A stretch of 64,000 nucleotides of DNA. It comes from an uncultured Alistipes sp. (GTDB lineage Bacteria; Bacteroidota; Bacteroidia; Bacteroidales; Rikenellaceae). The DNA is taken from contig CALUMQ010000029.1 in assembly GCA_944321765.1 (NCBI GenBank), positions 186,001-250,000 of the forward strand. Reading direction: 5' to 3'. Numbering within the stretch: the stretch's first letter is position 1; each line of letters starts with the position of its first letter. Both the position numbers and the translations under genes were made by a program. This document shows positions 45,229 through 53,814 of the stretch, piece by piece. The notes beneath the pieces were generated by a model that saw nothing but the letters and a program-made list of their open reading frames with translations, was not told the DNA's origin and searched no databases.

Positions 45229-46404
45229 ATGATGAAAAAAATAGTTGTTACCGTACTTGCCTCGAGCGTGATCCTCTGCGCCCGGGCCCAGGAGATCGAG
45301 AGCATTCTGACGGAGGTGGAGCAGAACAACAAGGAGCTGCAGGCTCTCCGCAAGAGCAACGAAGCCTCCGAACTGGAGATCCGCAGCCGGAACTCGCTGG
45401 AGGATCCTTCGGTGGAGTACAGTCCCTTCTACCGGAAGGGGACCGACGGCATGGCCAGTTCGGAACTTGTCGTCTCGCAGGGGTTCGACTTCCCCACCCT
45501 CTATGCCGCCCGTCACAAGGCGGGCAAGCTGCAGAAGGAGGTGCTGGACATGCAATACCTCACCGCACGTCGCGACATTCTGCTCAATGCAAAGAATCTC
45601 TGCCTGGATCTGGTGTACCAGAACCGGCTGCTCGGACTGCTGGAGGAGCGGCGGAAGAATGCCGAAGAGCTGCTGACGCTCTTCTCCCGGAAGCTCGAAG
45701 CCGGGGACGCGACGCTGCTCGACGTGAACAAGATCAAGATGGATCGAATGAACATCCAGACGGAGACGACACAGGCCGAGTCCGCCCGGCAGACGGCGCT
45801 GCAGCAGCTGCTGGCCCTCAACGGCAACGTTCCCCTGACGCATGAGCCCACGGAGTACGGAGCGATGCTTGCGGAGAGTGATTACGAGGCGATGTACACG
45901 CGGGCCGTGGCCTCGGACTACGAACTGCGCACCGCCCGGGCCTCGGAGCTCGCCGCCGCACAGGAGATCCGGGTGAGCCGCCAGAACTGGATTCCGAAGC
46001 TGGAGGTCGGCTATCGCCGGAATACGGAGTTGGAAGAGGCCAGTCACGGATTTCTGGTCGGCGCCTCCTTCCCGCTCTTCTCAAGCCGCAAGAAGGTGCG
46101 GATGGCCAAGGCCCAGCACGCCGGCATGCAGCTGCAACTCGAAAATACCTACCTGCAGACGGAGAACCGCGTGCGAGCAAGGATCAACGAGTTACAGGCG
46201 CTGGGCAAGGCCGCCGACGCCTACGACGTGGAGCTGATGTATCATACGCTCGACCTGCTGCGCAAGGCCGTCGAGAGCGGCGAAATCTCCGTCATCGACT
46301 ACTACGTGGAGGCCGACGGCATCTATCGGAATCTGCAGACCTACATGGGCCTCGAACGGCAATACCAGGGGGTCATGGCCGAGATCCAGAAAAACGAGCT
46401 ATAA
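45229..46404 (+). CDS. TolC-like outer-membrane efflux factor (CzcC/CusC-like)
   Basis: 391 aa outer-membrane efflux protein with a cleavable signal (MMKKIVVTVLASS, ending ARAQ). The long helical repeats of the OEP family are visible (LDLVYQNRLLGLLEERRKN; SLEDPSVEYSPFY; a C-terminal LDLLRKAVESGEISVIDYYVE). It completes the tripartite pump. The frame is open back to an ATG at 45175 that overlaps the pump stop, but ATG 45229 gives the signal peptide directly. Confidence 0.86.
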   Translation: MMKKIVVTVLASSVILCARAQEIESILTEVEQNNKELQALRKSNEASELEIRSRNSLEDPSVEYSPFYRKGTDGMASSELVVSQGFDFPTLYAARHKAGKLQKEVLDMQYLTARRDILLNAKNLCLDLVYQNRLLGLLEERRKNAEELLTLFSRKLEAGDATLLDVNKIKMDRMNIQTETTQAESARQTALQQLLALNGNVPLTHEPTEYGAMLAESDYEAMYTRAVASDYELRTARASELAAAQEIRVSRQNWIPKLEVGYRRNTELEEASHGFLVGASFPLFSSRKKVRMAKAQHAGMQLQLENTYLQTENRVRARINELQALGKAADAYDVELMYHTLDLLRKAVESGEISVIDYYVEADGIYRNLQTYMGLERQYQGVMAEIQKNEL

Positions 46405-46437
46405 ATCGATTTACACCCCGACGGGACACGGGGTTCG

Positions 46438-46465
46438 GGGTCCGGGGCAACGTGTCTCCGGACCC
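46438..46465. terminator. Hairpin between convergent genes
   Basis: GGGTCCGG / CCGGACCC stem with a 12-nt loop in the 80-bp gap between the efflux operon and the minus-strand membrane protein. No T-run, so terminator function is tentative. Confidence 0.4.
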
Positions 46466-46484
46466 TTGAACGCCCGCCGGAGGA

Positions 46485-47678
46485 TCAGGAGATCCGGTCG
46501 AAGCGGTCCGAATTCGCCCCATGGATTTTGTTCCAGCGCGAATTGTCCCGGTAGTCGACGTACGTGCCGTCAGCCTGCCGATACAGGTCGTGGGCATTGC
46601 CCTCATAGTCGATATACGTCGTATGGTCCGGGTCGGAGACTCCCGACGAGGAGGACTTCATGCCGGCAACCGAGATCAAGGCATACAGGCAATAGCATAC
46701 GACGACGATCTGGATGATGAATGCCAGCACCTCGCAGGCGAGATAACACAGCGTGGCGCCGCTGACAAGCATCAGCAGCAGAATTCCGAGTGAGAGCAGC
46801 GGCCCCGCCTGCCGGAAGGCTTTGCGCAGCACCCAGACGATGCCGGCAACCGTTGCCACAGCCACAATGCCCATAAGATAGGGAACAATGGCCGCCTCCC
46901 AATAGGCCATGCTGAGGATCAGCCACGTTCCGACGGCGGCAATCAGCAGGGCCGACCCCGAATCGAACTCCGAGTCCTGCAGCAGGCGTGTATTCCGCAA
47001 CGGATACATGGCCAGACAGGTCACCGCGTATTTCAGATAAAGGTATACGATCATCAGAAGCAGGAACAGCACGCCCTTGACAATGCCCGCTTCGGAGAAG
47101 GACATGAACCACAACGGATTGCTGTACATCAGCAGATAGGCGGCCTCGCACACGAGGAGCACAAGATACAGTGCGAAGAAGATCCATCCGGCAGCCCCCT
47201 CCAACCGTCGGGGACGCAACTGGATGTAGATGAAGCCGCGCGAGGCGTACAACATCATCAACAGATAGCCGAGGCCGAAAAAGAGAATGACGGGACTCTT
47301 TGCGGAATTGCGGTTGACGAGCGACCCCAATCCCGGAACAATCCGTTCGTAACGATACTCCGACTTGGGGACCAGCACCCCCTCCTCGTCGAGATAGACG
47401 ATATAGTCCTCCATATCGGCCGTGATGACCGCGCCGCGGCGGGTTTCGCCCGGAGCGTCTTTCACCGGAAAGTCGTCACGGAACTCCGAGACAGTCACTT
47501 CGTCACCCTTTTTCAGGGTGAATGCCGGATCGCCCGACACGTAATAGGCCGTAAGGCCCTCTTCGCCGGCTTTCCCGGTGACGACATAGGTCCATTCGCT
47601 CTGGGCGAAGGCCGCGAGCGCCGGCAGCACCAAAAGTGCGACCATCAGAAAGATCCTTTGTGCAAACTTTTTCTTCAT
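46485..47678 (-). CDS. Uncharacterized multi-pass membrane protein
   Basis: 397 aa. Signal peptide (ends AAFAQ), then a small periplasmic SH3-like domain of about 95 residues (TLKKGDEVTVSEFRDDF; YIVYLDEEGVLVPKSEYRYE). Seven or eight membrane helices follow, and a hydrophilic C-terminal tail of about 60 residues repeats YIDYEGNAHDLYRQ and YVDYRDNSRWNK. I do not recognise a named family. ATG 47678 (MKKKFAQRIF) is chosen over upstream ATG 47744, because it begins the signal peptide and lies 22 nt from a TATTTTTG promoter element. Confidence 0.75.
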   Translation of the reverse strand: MKKKFAQRIFLMVALLVLPALAAFAQSEWTYVVTGKAGEEGLTAYYVSGDPAFTLKKGDEVTVSEFRDDFPVKDAPGETRRGAVITADMEDYIVYLDEEGVLVPKSEYRYERIVPGLGSLVNRNSAKSPVILFFGLGYLLMMLYASRGFIYIQLRPRRLEGAAGWIFFALYLVLLVCEAAYLLMYSNPLWFMSFSEAGIVKGVLFLLLMIVYLYLKYAVTCLAMYPLRNTRLLQDSEFDSGSALLIAAVGTWLILSMAYWEAAIVPYLMGIVAVATVAGIVWVLRKAFRQAGPLLSLGILLLMLVSGATLCYLACEVLAFIIQIVVVCYCLYALISVAGMKSSSSGVSDPDHTTYIDYEGNAHDLYRQADGTYVDYRDNSRWNKIHGANSDRFDRIS

Positions 47679-47700
47679 CGCTTGGGAGCTTGATTTACTG

Positions 47701-47708
47701 CAAAAATA
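47701..47708 (-). promoter_or_regulatory. -7 promoter element (TATTTTTG)
   Basis: TAnnTTTG match on the minus strand, 22 nt upstream of the start at 47678. It confirms that the upstream ATG at 47744 is not used. Confidence 0.55.
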
Positions 47709-47887
47709 ACCTGAACAACCTCCCCGGCCAAATATTTTCAGCACATCGAGCCATATTTTCGCATCAATCGGGATGATTGGATATATGTGTAAAATTCATC
47801 ATATTTCACATTTATTTTCAGCATCATATATTCACTCATATGTTTAATCACTAAAAGGGCGTTGAAAATTTCTCAGCATGTAGGGGT

Positions 47888-47895
47888 TATCTTTG
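47888..47895 (+). promoter_or_regulatory. -7 promoter element (TATCTTTG) of the integrase remnant
   Basis: TAnnTTTG match 28 nt before the ATG at 47924 of the broken integrase. It marks the original promoter of the mobile element gene. Confidence 0.5.
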
Positions 47896-47923
47896 TAACA
47901 AGCCCCCAGATCTTGCTGAACCC

Positions 47924-48150
47924 ATGAAAGTACCCCTTATGTTATGACACGGAGTCCCATGCGACCATCTACGCACATCTGCGCGATGGCCGGCAACTCG
48001 ACGTGGTCGCGCCGACCCATCTTACGATCAATCCGAATCTTTGGGATGACAAGGCCGAGCAGATCAAGAGCAAAGTCGTCTGCGACGAGGCGATGCGCAC
48101 CCGCTACAACAACGAGGCCCGATCGCAACCGGCGCCACCATTGATACGGA
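47924..48150 (+). pseudogene. Tyrosine recombinase (integrase) N-terminal fragment
   Basis: ATG 47924 opens MKVP and is thrown out of frame in a run of four C. One frame over, the sequence continues CYDTESHATIYAHL, LTINPNLWDDKAEQIKSKV and EAMRTRYNNEARS. This is typical of the Arm DNA-binding domain at the start of Bacteroidetes tyrosine recombinases (short beta strands, then WDDK and a helix). The SAM-like and catalytic R-H-R-Y domains are absent, because the reading frame ends at a junction near 48140. A dead relic of an integrative element. Confidence 0.65.
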
Positions 48151-48746
48151 GATACGGACGCAATCAAGCATCTGCAAATTCGGATTCTGCAACTGGGACA
48201 GACCCCAACAAGGATAAGCGAGACACAGCAGGAACAGGGCCATCAGATCGAACAACGGCTTCAAACAATCTCCGAGCGGCAGGAGCAGATTTGCGAAGAC
48301 CTCGGAGCGCAGATCTCGGAGATCGACGAGAAAGTGGCCGGGATGGAAATTCCCGAGGAGCTGCCGCCGCAGATGGTGCAGCACCGTTTCTCGTTCTTAC
48401 TGGACGCAACCCGCAACTTCTGGCTCTTCATGTTGATGTTTATCGTGATTGCAGTGCAGTCTGTCGGGCTCTACCTGGAGTGGCGGCCCGACCGCGGCCG
48501 GTATGACAACGATCTGAAGTATCGCTATGTGCTGATGAAGGGCGAGGCGTCGCCGAAACGGTTGTCGGAATTGGAGGAGCTGTTCGAAGTCGAGCGGAAT
48601 CAGCGGCGTATAGACTCAATGCGAAGGGATGTCGAGAAGTACGAGCGGCTGGTACGCAGAAGGGCGGCCTCGACGAGCAGGCGTGGCTGAAAGCTCAAGA
48701 GGCCGAGCAACTCAAGCGTGACGCAGCTAGGTTAAAGAACAAGTAG
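48145..48746 (+). pseudogene. Truncated and frameshifted coiled-coil/TM protein of a mobile element
   Basis: The frame is open from 48145 to 48690 but has no ATG before 48343, so the N-terminus is lost. It encodes a coiled coil (QIEQRLQTISERQEQIC; GAQISEIDEKV), one membrane helix (FWLFMLMFIVIAVQSVGLYL) and a charged tail. Near 48655 the coding text moves to another frame and continues LDEQAWLKAQEAEQLKR up to TAG 48744-48746. The layout resembles small accessory proteins next to mobilization genes of Bacteroides elements; that identity is inferred. Directly follows the integrase fragment. Confidence 0.55.
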
Positions 48747-49480
48747 CACTTTCCTTTCTGCCGCAAAAATAAGCTGCCGGGCGGACCGCGCAAGGTCAGG
48801 ACGAGTTGCCACTGGCAAACCTTGCGCAAGGTTCCTCCGGCGGCTTTGGCCTGTCGCTACTAAACGGAAGGATAGAATAAAAGTTCTTACTAACTTATAA
48901 TTTATCATGTTAATCAAGGATAACAAGGATTCCATCATCGATTTTAATGAGGAATTAATCTCTTTCAATGAGAAGCCAGATGGTAATAGTTGGAGCGTAT
49001 ATGCACAGCGTAATAGTAGAGAGAATGAGAAAAAACGCAGAAAACAACTTTCGGTTTATTCAAGGCAAAAATATTTAAGTACGAGATAATTTTATTGGTA
49101 TTCAATATTGATTTTCAAAAACTTTTTGTCGAAATTTGTTATTGCAATACCCCAAGAATGTTGTATATTCAAAAACATTTATTACTTTTGTATTGACTGT
49201 CTTGTATAGTCTAGTATAGCAGAAGTGTTTAGCTTCATCCCTGCTGGAAATCTGGAAAATTTCAATAACGTCGGGATAAGCAATACAAACATTCGTCACC
49301 GTTATATAGGATATCGGCCTTGATATGCTATTCGGTGTGGGGTATTGTTTTGTTTTATTGACGTTAGGTTTACCAGAGCCTCCAGCAAATAGAACTAACA
49401 ACTCCACACTTCTTTTTTTTAACCCTACCGCATCGGAGTTGCTACGGTGAAATTGAAGCCTAGAATTCAATTTTACAACC
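48747..49480. other. AT-rich gap with inverted repeats and no convincing gene
   Basis: 48776-48870 is dense in inverted repeats: the 14-bp palindrome ACCTTGCGCAAGGT at 48819-48832, TTGCC-ACT-GGCAA at 48806-48818, and GCGCAAGGT repeated at 48788 and 48824. It may be an old oriT or mobilization site. Beyond 48900 the sequence is AT-rich. A 60-codon frame at 48907-49089 (MLIKDNKDSIIDFNEELISF) starts with ATG but has no recognisable relatives or ribosome signal. Confidence 0.45.
49171..49200 (+). promoter_or_regulatory. Candidate promoter of the island lipoprotein operon
   Basis: TACTTTTG at 49193-49200 with TTG at 49171-49173, about 19 nt apart, in AT-rich DNA. The next gene on this strand starts at 49481, so the leader would be about 275 nt. 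Confidence 0.45.
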
Positions 49481-49870
49481 ATGAATTCCCAAACTAGCCT
49501 CCTCCGAACAGGACGAGTCTCTTTTCTACACAGATGTTGTCTACTCTCCTGCAGGCTCCTTGTGCTGACTTTCTCTCTGGCCTGGATTTCATGCTCCGGG
49601 AGCGATGATTATGATCTCTTTGCATCTCTATATGGCAGGGTAACCGATGTCAGGTCGGGCGAACCTGTCGTTAATGCCAGTGTTATGCTTATTCCATCCG
49701 GAATATCGCTTCAAACGAGCAACGACGGATTGTTCTCGTTTGATAATCTCGATGCCCAACAATATACAATTCTTGTACAGAAAGATGGATATCAAACCAA
49801 CCGAAAAACGGCAACTGCCATTAGCGGCGAGGACGTTGAGATTAATATTCAATTAATTCCTGTTCCTTAA
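49481..49870 (+). CDS. Small lipoprotein with carboxypeptidase-regulatory-like domain
   Basis: 129 aa. A long positively charged N-terminus, a hydrophobic segment and a lipobox (WISC) are followed by one CarboxypepD_reg-like beta-sandwich (LYGRVTDVRSGEPVVNASV; GLFSFDNLDAQQYTILVQKDGYQ). Such domains are structural adapters on Bacteroidetes surface proteins; no enzyme signature. First of three tandem lipoprotein genes with the same domain type (gaps 12 nt each) in DNA visibly richer in A+T than the flanks. Confidence 0.7.
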   Translation: MNSQTSLLRTGRVSFLHRCCLLSCRLLVLTFSLAWISCSGSDDYDLFASLYGRVTDVRSGEPVVNASVMLIPSGISLQTSNDGLFSFDNLDAQQYTILVQKDGYQTNRKTATAISGEDVEINIQLIPVP

Positions 49871-49882
49871 GAAAAGCCCTTC

Positions 49883-50230
49883 ATGAAAAAGTATCTCTTT
49901 TTATTCTTATTGTTAGGCAGTCTTCTCTCCGGCTGTTCGACTGAATCCAATCAGCCCCCTACGACGGCAACTCTTTATGGATATGTCGCTGATAAAGTTA
50001 CAGGCCAACCAGTTGCCACGGCTCAAGTGTCATTGTGCCTATATGATGGCTATGGGTCGACGATTGCTACCTCTGTTACAGGCTCAGATGGATATTTCGC
50101 CTTTTCATCATTAAAACCTGCCCTCTATACAATCAAAATAACACATTCTCAATATAAATCTCTCCATGAACCTATCCGTTTGGAGGCAGGCTCCCAGAAT
50201 GAGATCAGTCTGCAGGTTGAACCTTTATAA
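49883..50230 (+). CDS. Small lipoprotein with carboxypeptidase-regulatory-like domain
   Basis: 115 aa lipoprotein (lipobox LSGC) consisting of a signal and a single CarboxypepD_reg-like domain (LYGYVADKVTGQPVATAQV; GYFAFSSLKPALYTIKITH). Close in layout to the preceding gene and to the N-terminus of the next one, suggesting duplication inside the island. Function unknown. Confidence 0.72.
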   Translation: MKKYLFLFLLLGSLLSGCSTESNQPPTTATLYGYVADKVTGQPVATAQVSLCLYDGYGSTIATSVTGSDGYFAFSSLKPALYTIKITHSQYKSLHEPIRLEAGSQNEISLQVEPL

Positions 50231-50242
50231 TTTAGTTGAAAA

Positions 50243-52117
50243 ATGAATAATAAGGTTTATACGCTTTTGGGAACTGTTTGCCTTTTTTTTGCGGGGTGTG
50301 CCTCTGACATGGAGGAAGATACGTCAATGGGCTCAATTGTCGGGAGCCTTTCGGACCGTACAACCGGAGAATTAATTGCTACGGCAAACATTACGCTTTC
50401 TCCTGGTGGAAAATCGGCTGTAACCGGAAATGACGGCGGTTTTTCGTTCTCAGAGCTTGTTCCGGGGGCATATACGGTTTCCGTTAATAAGGAAGGTTAT
50501 AAACCAAGTGTTGAACAGATTAATGTCCAAGGCGGGAAAACAACCGAAGCACACCTCTTGATGGAACGTATCCCGTCCACACTTACGGCTGATAAACAGG
50601 AGTTGGACTTCGGTGAGAATCCCAGTGTGACGACACTCTCCTTCGCAATTATCAATACGGGATATACGGACCTCGCATTCAAGGTCGAGACGGGTGACTG
50701 TCCTTGGCTGGAGGTGGACCCCGAGGCTGATATATTGGCTCATGGCAAAACTGCCACCATTGTTGTTACGATAAATCGCAGTTTGCTTGCCAGCGGCGAA
50801 AATGAAGCTGTAATTGTTGTTCGTTCGACAAGCGGTGATGGCAATGTAGAGGTACGGGTGTCTGCCATAGGAGAATACAGGGCGGTATCATCCGTCAATA
50901 CAGGAGAAGTGTCGGATATTACCAGCACTTCGGCAATTCTCCATGGTGAAATTGTTAATGAAGGAGCTCCTCGCTATACCGAACGAGGCTTTGTCTACAA
51001 TATTCGTCAAACTCCTACGACAGACAATACCATCGAGCGGTTGTCATCTCCGGTGACGGAGGACAAACAGTTTTTCTGCAGACTGGCCAATTTGTCGCCC
51101 AGTCAGACCTATTATGTACGGGCTTATGTCGTTCAAAATGGAAAAATTATTTATGGTAATGAGGTCCTGTTCAACACCCAACAGCAGTCGGCCGCCGTTT
51201 CGACCTCGGCTGTGACGGGGATCGGAGCGACATCGGCCACTTTTAATGCTACGATTACCGAGGCCGGAACGCCACAATACAGCGAAAAGGGATTTTGCTT
51301 TGCTCGTACAAACAATCCCGCGCTTTCAGACAACAAGGTAACTGTTGCAGGAGGGACCATTGTAGGCGACTATTCCATTGAAGTGAATGGTTTGGATGCT
51401 CCTGTGACCTATTACGTCCGGGCATATGTCATCCAGGAAAACGCGGTAATCTACGGTAATACGGTCGTGTTTGCCACCTCGAAAACTGCGGCGCGAGTTA
51501 CGACATCGGCGGTATCTGAGATTACCGGAAATTCGGCAACGTTGAATGGTATTGTCAATGAAGAGGGAGAACCGCGCTATACTCAACGAGGCTTCTGTTA
51601 CAGCAGGACCAATCCATCGCCAACTATTCAAGATACGAAGACGGTGGAAACAAGCTCCCAGAAGGGTAGTTTCTCGAAGGAGATAACAGGTCTTACAGAG
51701 GGTGAAACCTATTTCGTGCGGGCCTATGTCGTGCAGGACAATGCAACCATATACGGCAATGTGGTATCCTTCACCACGCACAAACTGCCTGTGGTTGAGA
51801 CCGTAGCGGTTACCAATATCTCGCCGGTTGATCTGGGCGGAGGTCTGTTTATTTACTGGGAGGCCCGATTCAATGGACGTGTTGTCTCTGCCGGTTCGCC
51901 TACCTATAAGCAGCGCGGATTTGTCTATGGCACAACGGTTAATCCCACGGTTGGAATCAATGAATCGGTGAGGGTGTCAGGTACAGGTACAGGTACATTC
52001 TCAACGATTGTTGACAATCTGAGCAACATGAAGACCTATTATGTCCGCGCTTATGTCAAGACAGACTCGGGAGATTATATATATGGAGAATCCGTACGGT
52101 TCAGCACAATGAAATAG
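50243..52117 (+). CDS. BACON and FN3-like repeat surface lipoprotein
   Basis: 624 aa lipoprotein (lipobox FAGC). A CarboxypepD_reg-like domain (about 25-110) comes first, then a BACON-type domain (about 118-205, with CPWLEVDPEADIL). Four tandem FN3-like repeats of about 100 residues follow, starting near 214, 316, 416 and 516. Each has S-A-T/I-L near the start, an RGFxY/C centre and TYYVRAYV near the end. It looks like a long stalk for display or binding of glycans or partner cells. No catalytic residues are seen. Third of the tandem lipoprotein set. Confidence 0.75.
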   Translation: MNNKVYTLLGTVCLFFAGCASDMEEDTSMGSIVGSLSDRTTGELIATANITLSPGGKSAVTGNDGGFSFSELVPGAYTVSVNKEGYKPSVEQINVQGGKTTEAHLLMERIPSTLTADKQELDFGENPSVTTLSFAIINTGYTDLAFKVETGDCPWLEVDPEADILAHGKTATIVVTINRSLLASGENEAVIVVRSTSGDGNVEVRVSAIGEYRAVSSVNTGEVSDITSTSAILHGEIVNEGAPRYTERGFVYNIRQTPTTDNTIERLSSPVTEDKQFFCRLANLSPSQTYYVRAYVVQNGKIIYGNEVLFNTQQQSAAVSTSAVTGIGATSATFNATITEAGTPQYSEKGFCFARTNNPALSDNKVTVAGGTIVGDYSIEVNGLDAPVTYYVRAYVIQENAVIYGNTVVFATSKTAARVTTSAVSEITGNSATLNGIVNEEGEPRYTQRGFCYSRTNPSPTIQDTKTVETSSQKGSFSKEITGLTEGETYFVRAYVVQDNATIYGNVVSFTTHKLPVVETVAVTNISPVDLGGGLFIYWEARFNGRVVSAGSPTYKQRGFVYGTTVNPTVGINESVRVSGTGTGTFSTIVDNLSNMKTYYVRAYVKTDSGDYIYGESVRFSTMK

Positions 52118-52178
52118 GTGAAAAAACTTTACCTCTAAAATCTAAACATAGCTATTAACTCTTAAAAATTCACAATTT

Positions 52179-52772
52179 ATGAACAAGATTTATGCAATGG
52201 CAGCCATTGCTGCTACAATGATGTTCGCTTCATGCAGCGCAACTAAGAATGCAACTACAACGGCAAACAACACACGTTCTGCAAGCCCGTTCGGAGATGT
52301 ATATGAAGTCCCTGCTGCAGAAAATGATACTGACGAATATTTCGGTGCTACCGGGATCGCGTCTGGACCGAAAGCCCGTATGGGTGAATTGCAATTGATG
52401 GCATTGACCAATGCGCAGAATATCATTCGACAGAAAATGCAGCATGCCTATAAGGGGGCCGTTGATGACTATATGAGTTCTATCGGCAACAATGCTGGAA
52501 CTGACATCGAGGCAAAAATTGAGCGGGGTGGTACTCAGCTGATTGATGTTGTTGTGAATGACACCCAGGCATCCAAAGGTCCGATGTTTTCGGCTGTAGA
52601 TGAGAAAGGAAATGTTACCTGTTTTATTGGCATCCGTATTTCTAAAAAGATGATGGCTGATAAAATCGCAGACTATGTTTCCGAAGACGAAGAACTCAAA
52701 ATACGATTCAAAGAGGATCAGTTCCGGGAACGTATGAAAGAGTCGTTTAAAGAGTTCAAAGAAAATAAGTAA
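52179..52772 (+). CDS. Uncharacterized lipoprotein
   Basis: 197 aa lipoprotein (MNKIYAMAAIAATM signal, Cys near residue 20 in FASC). The body begins with a phrase typical of LPP20-like proteins (YFGATGIASGPKARMGELQL, residues about 55-75), and a helical segment MALTNAQNIIRQKM follows. The C-terminus is highly charged (FKEDQFRERMKESFKEFK). It lies 2 nt before the next gene, so the two are probably co-translated. Function unknown. Confidence 0.65.
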   Translation: MNKIYAMAAIAATMMFASCSATKNATTTANNTRSASPFGDVYEVPAAENDTDEYFGATGIASGPKARMGELQLMALTNAQNIIRQKMQHAYKGAVDDYMSSIGNNAGTDIEAKIERGGTQLIDVVVNDTQASKGPMFSAVDEKGNVTCFIGIRISKKMMADKIADYVSEDEELKIRFKEDQFRERMKESFKEFKENK

Positions 52773-52774
52773 CT

Positions 52775-53569
52775 ATGAAATATTATATTATTGTTATTTT
52801 AATGAGTATACTGTTCCCATCTGTTACGATGGGACAGTATAATTCATCTGCCGAGCGTCCCTCCTGGGTGAATGGATTCTTTACGGAAAGAAGCAATTCA
52901 TATGTCGAAGTGGTTTCTGCTGTTGGATATTCCGAAGACAACGCCCGGGATAAGGCAGCTCAAATTATCGTTGAACGGCGCAGTCTAGCCACTGGACAAC
53001 GAGCTAGAATAAGTATTGACAGCGGCAACATTCATGTCGATGGGGACGATGCGTTGACAGTTAAATCCCGGATTATTGATCAATACACAGAACGGTTGGG
53101 AGCGGGAGAGTATAGGGTCAGCTTATTGGTTCAAACGGCCAAAAATCCGGAATATCAATATGAGCCTGTTTCTGTTACCAATAAATATAAATTCTCTCCA
53201 AAAGTATTTGTACCCGGTATGGCGCAGCTTCATAAAGGACAAGCAACACGTGGGGCCTTATTTATTGCCGGTGAGATTGCAGCCATAGGAGGCATCGTAG
53301 CATTTGAAGGATTACGTTCTTCGTATGATTCAAAAATCAGTCGCACTCATGATGCAGATGAAATCCAAACCTATATTAACAAGGCTGAGAATATGCGAAA
53401 TATTCGCAATGGTTTTATTGCCGGGGCATTAGTTATCTATGCATGGAATGTCATCGACGGTATTGTCGCTAAAGGGAAAAAGCATGTTGTTGTTGGCAAC
53501 ATTAATGTTGCTTTTACACCATATGCAGATCCTATGTCACAAGGGATGCTTGTGAGCTTAAGGTTTTAA
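52775..53569 (+). CDS. Uncharacterized secreted/membrane protein (DUF5683-like C-terminus)
   Basis: 264 aa. Signal peptide ends in TMGQ. The N-terminal half has VVSAVGYSEDNARDKAAQIIVE, a phrase resembling LPP20-like or surface-antigen domains. The second half (VFVPGMAQLHKGQATRGALFIAGE) resembles DUF5683-type membrane proteins with two hydrophobic segments (GEIAAIGGIVAFEG and FIAGALVIYAWNVID). Likely partner of the preceding lipoprotein. Function unknown. Confidence 0.62.
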   Translation: MKYYIIVILMSILFPSVTMGQYNSSAERPSWVNGFFTERSNSYVEVVSAVGYSEDNARDKAAQIIVERRSLATGQRARISIDSGNIHVDGDDALTVKSRIIDQYTERLGAGEYRVSLLVQTAKNPEYQYEPVSVTNKYKFSPKVFVPGMAQLHKGQATRGALFIAGEIAAIGGIVAFEGLRSSYDSKISRTHDADEIQTYINKAENMRNIRNGFIAGALVIYAWNVIDGIVAKGKKHVVVGNINVAFTPYADPMSQGMLVSLRF

Positions 53570-53814
53570 AAAAAGTATTGAGGTATGAAAAATAAAGCTA
53601 TGTTTTATCATCTTACTAATTACTAATATCATCTTCCTGCACCAAAACAGAGTTAAACCTTGCCAGGTACGTTGTGTCCGAACTTTATAAAATCAATATT
53701 AATAGAATGCACGACTATGATTTAATGTGCATAAGGTAATCTTTAGGAACCCTGTAATTATGCCGCTATGGGGTTCTACAGAACTGATATCATAATAATT
53801 TGCCGGATTTTACC

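Noticed and set aside
49102..49482. 126-codon open frame on the minus strand in the AT-rich gap
   Set aside because: No recognisable domain, no promoter in its direction, and it covers the candidate plus-strand promoter of the lipoprotein operon.
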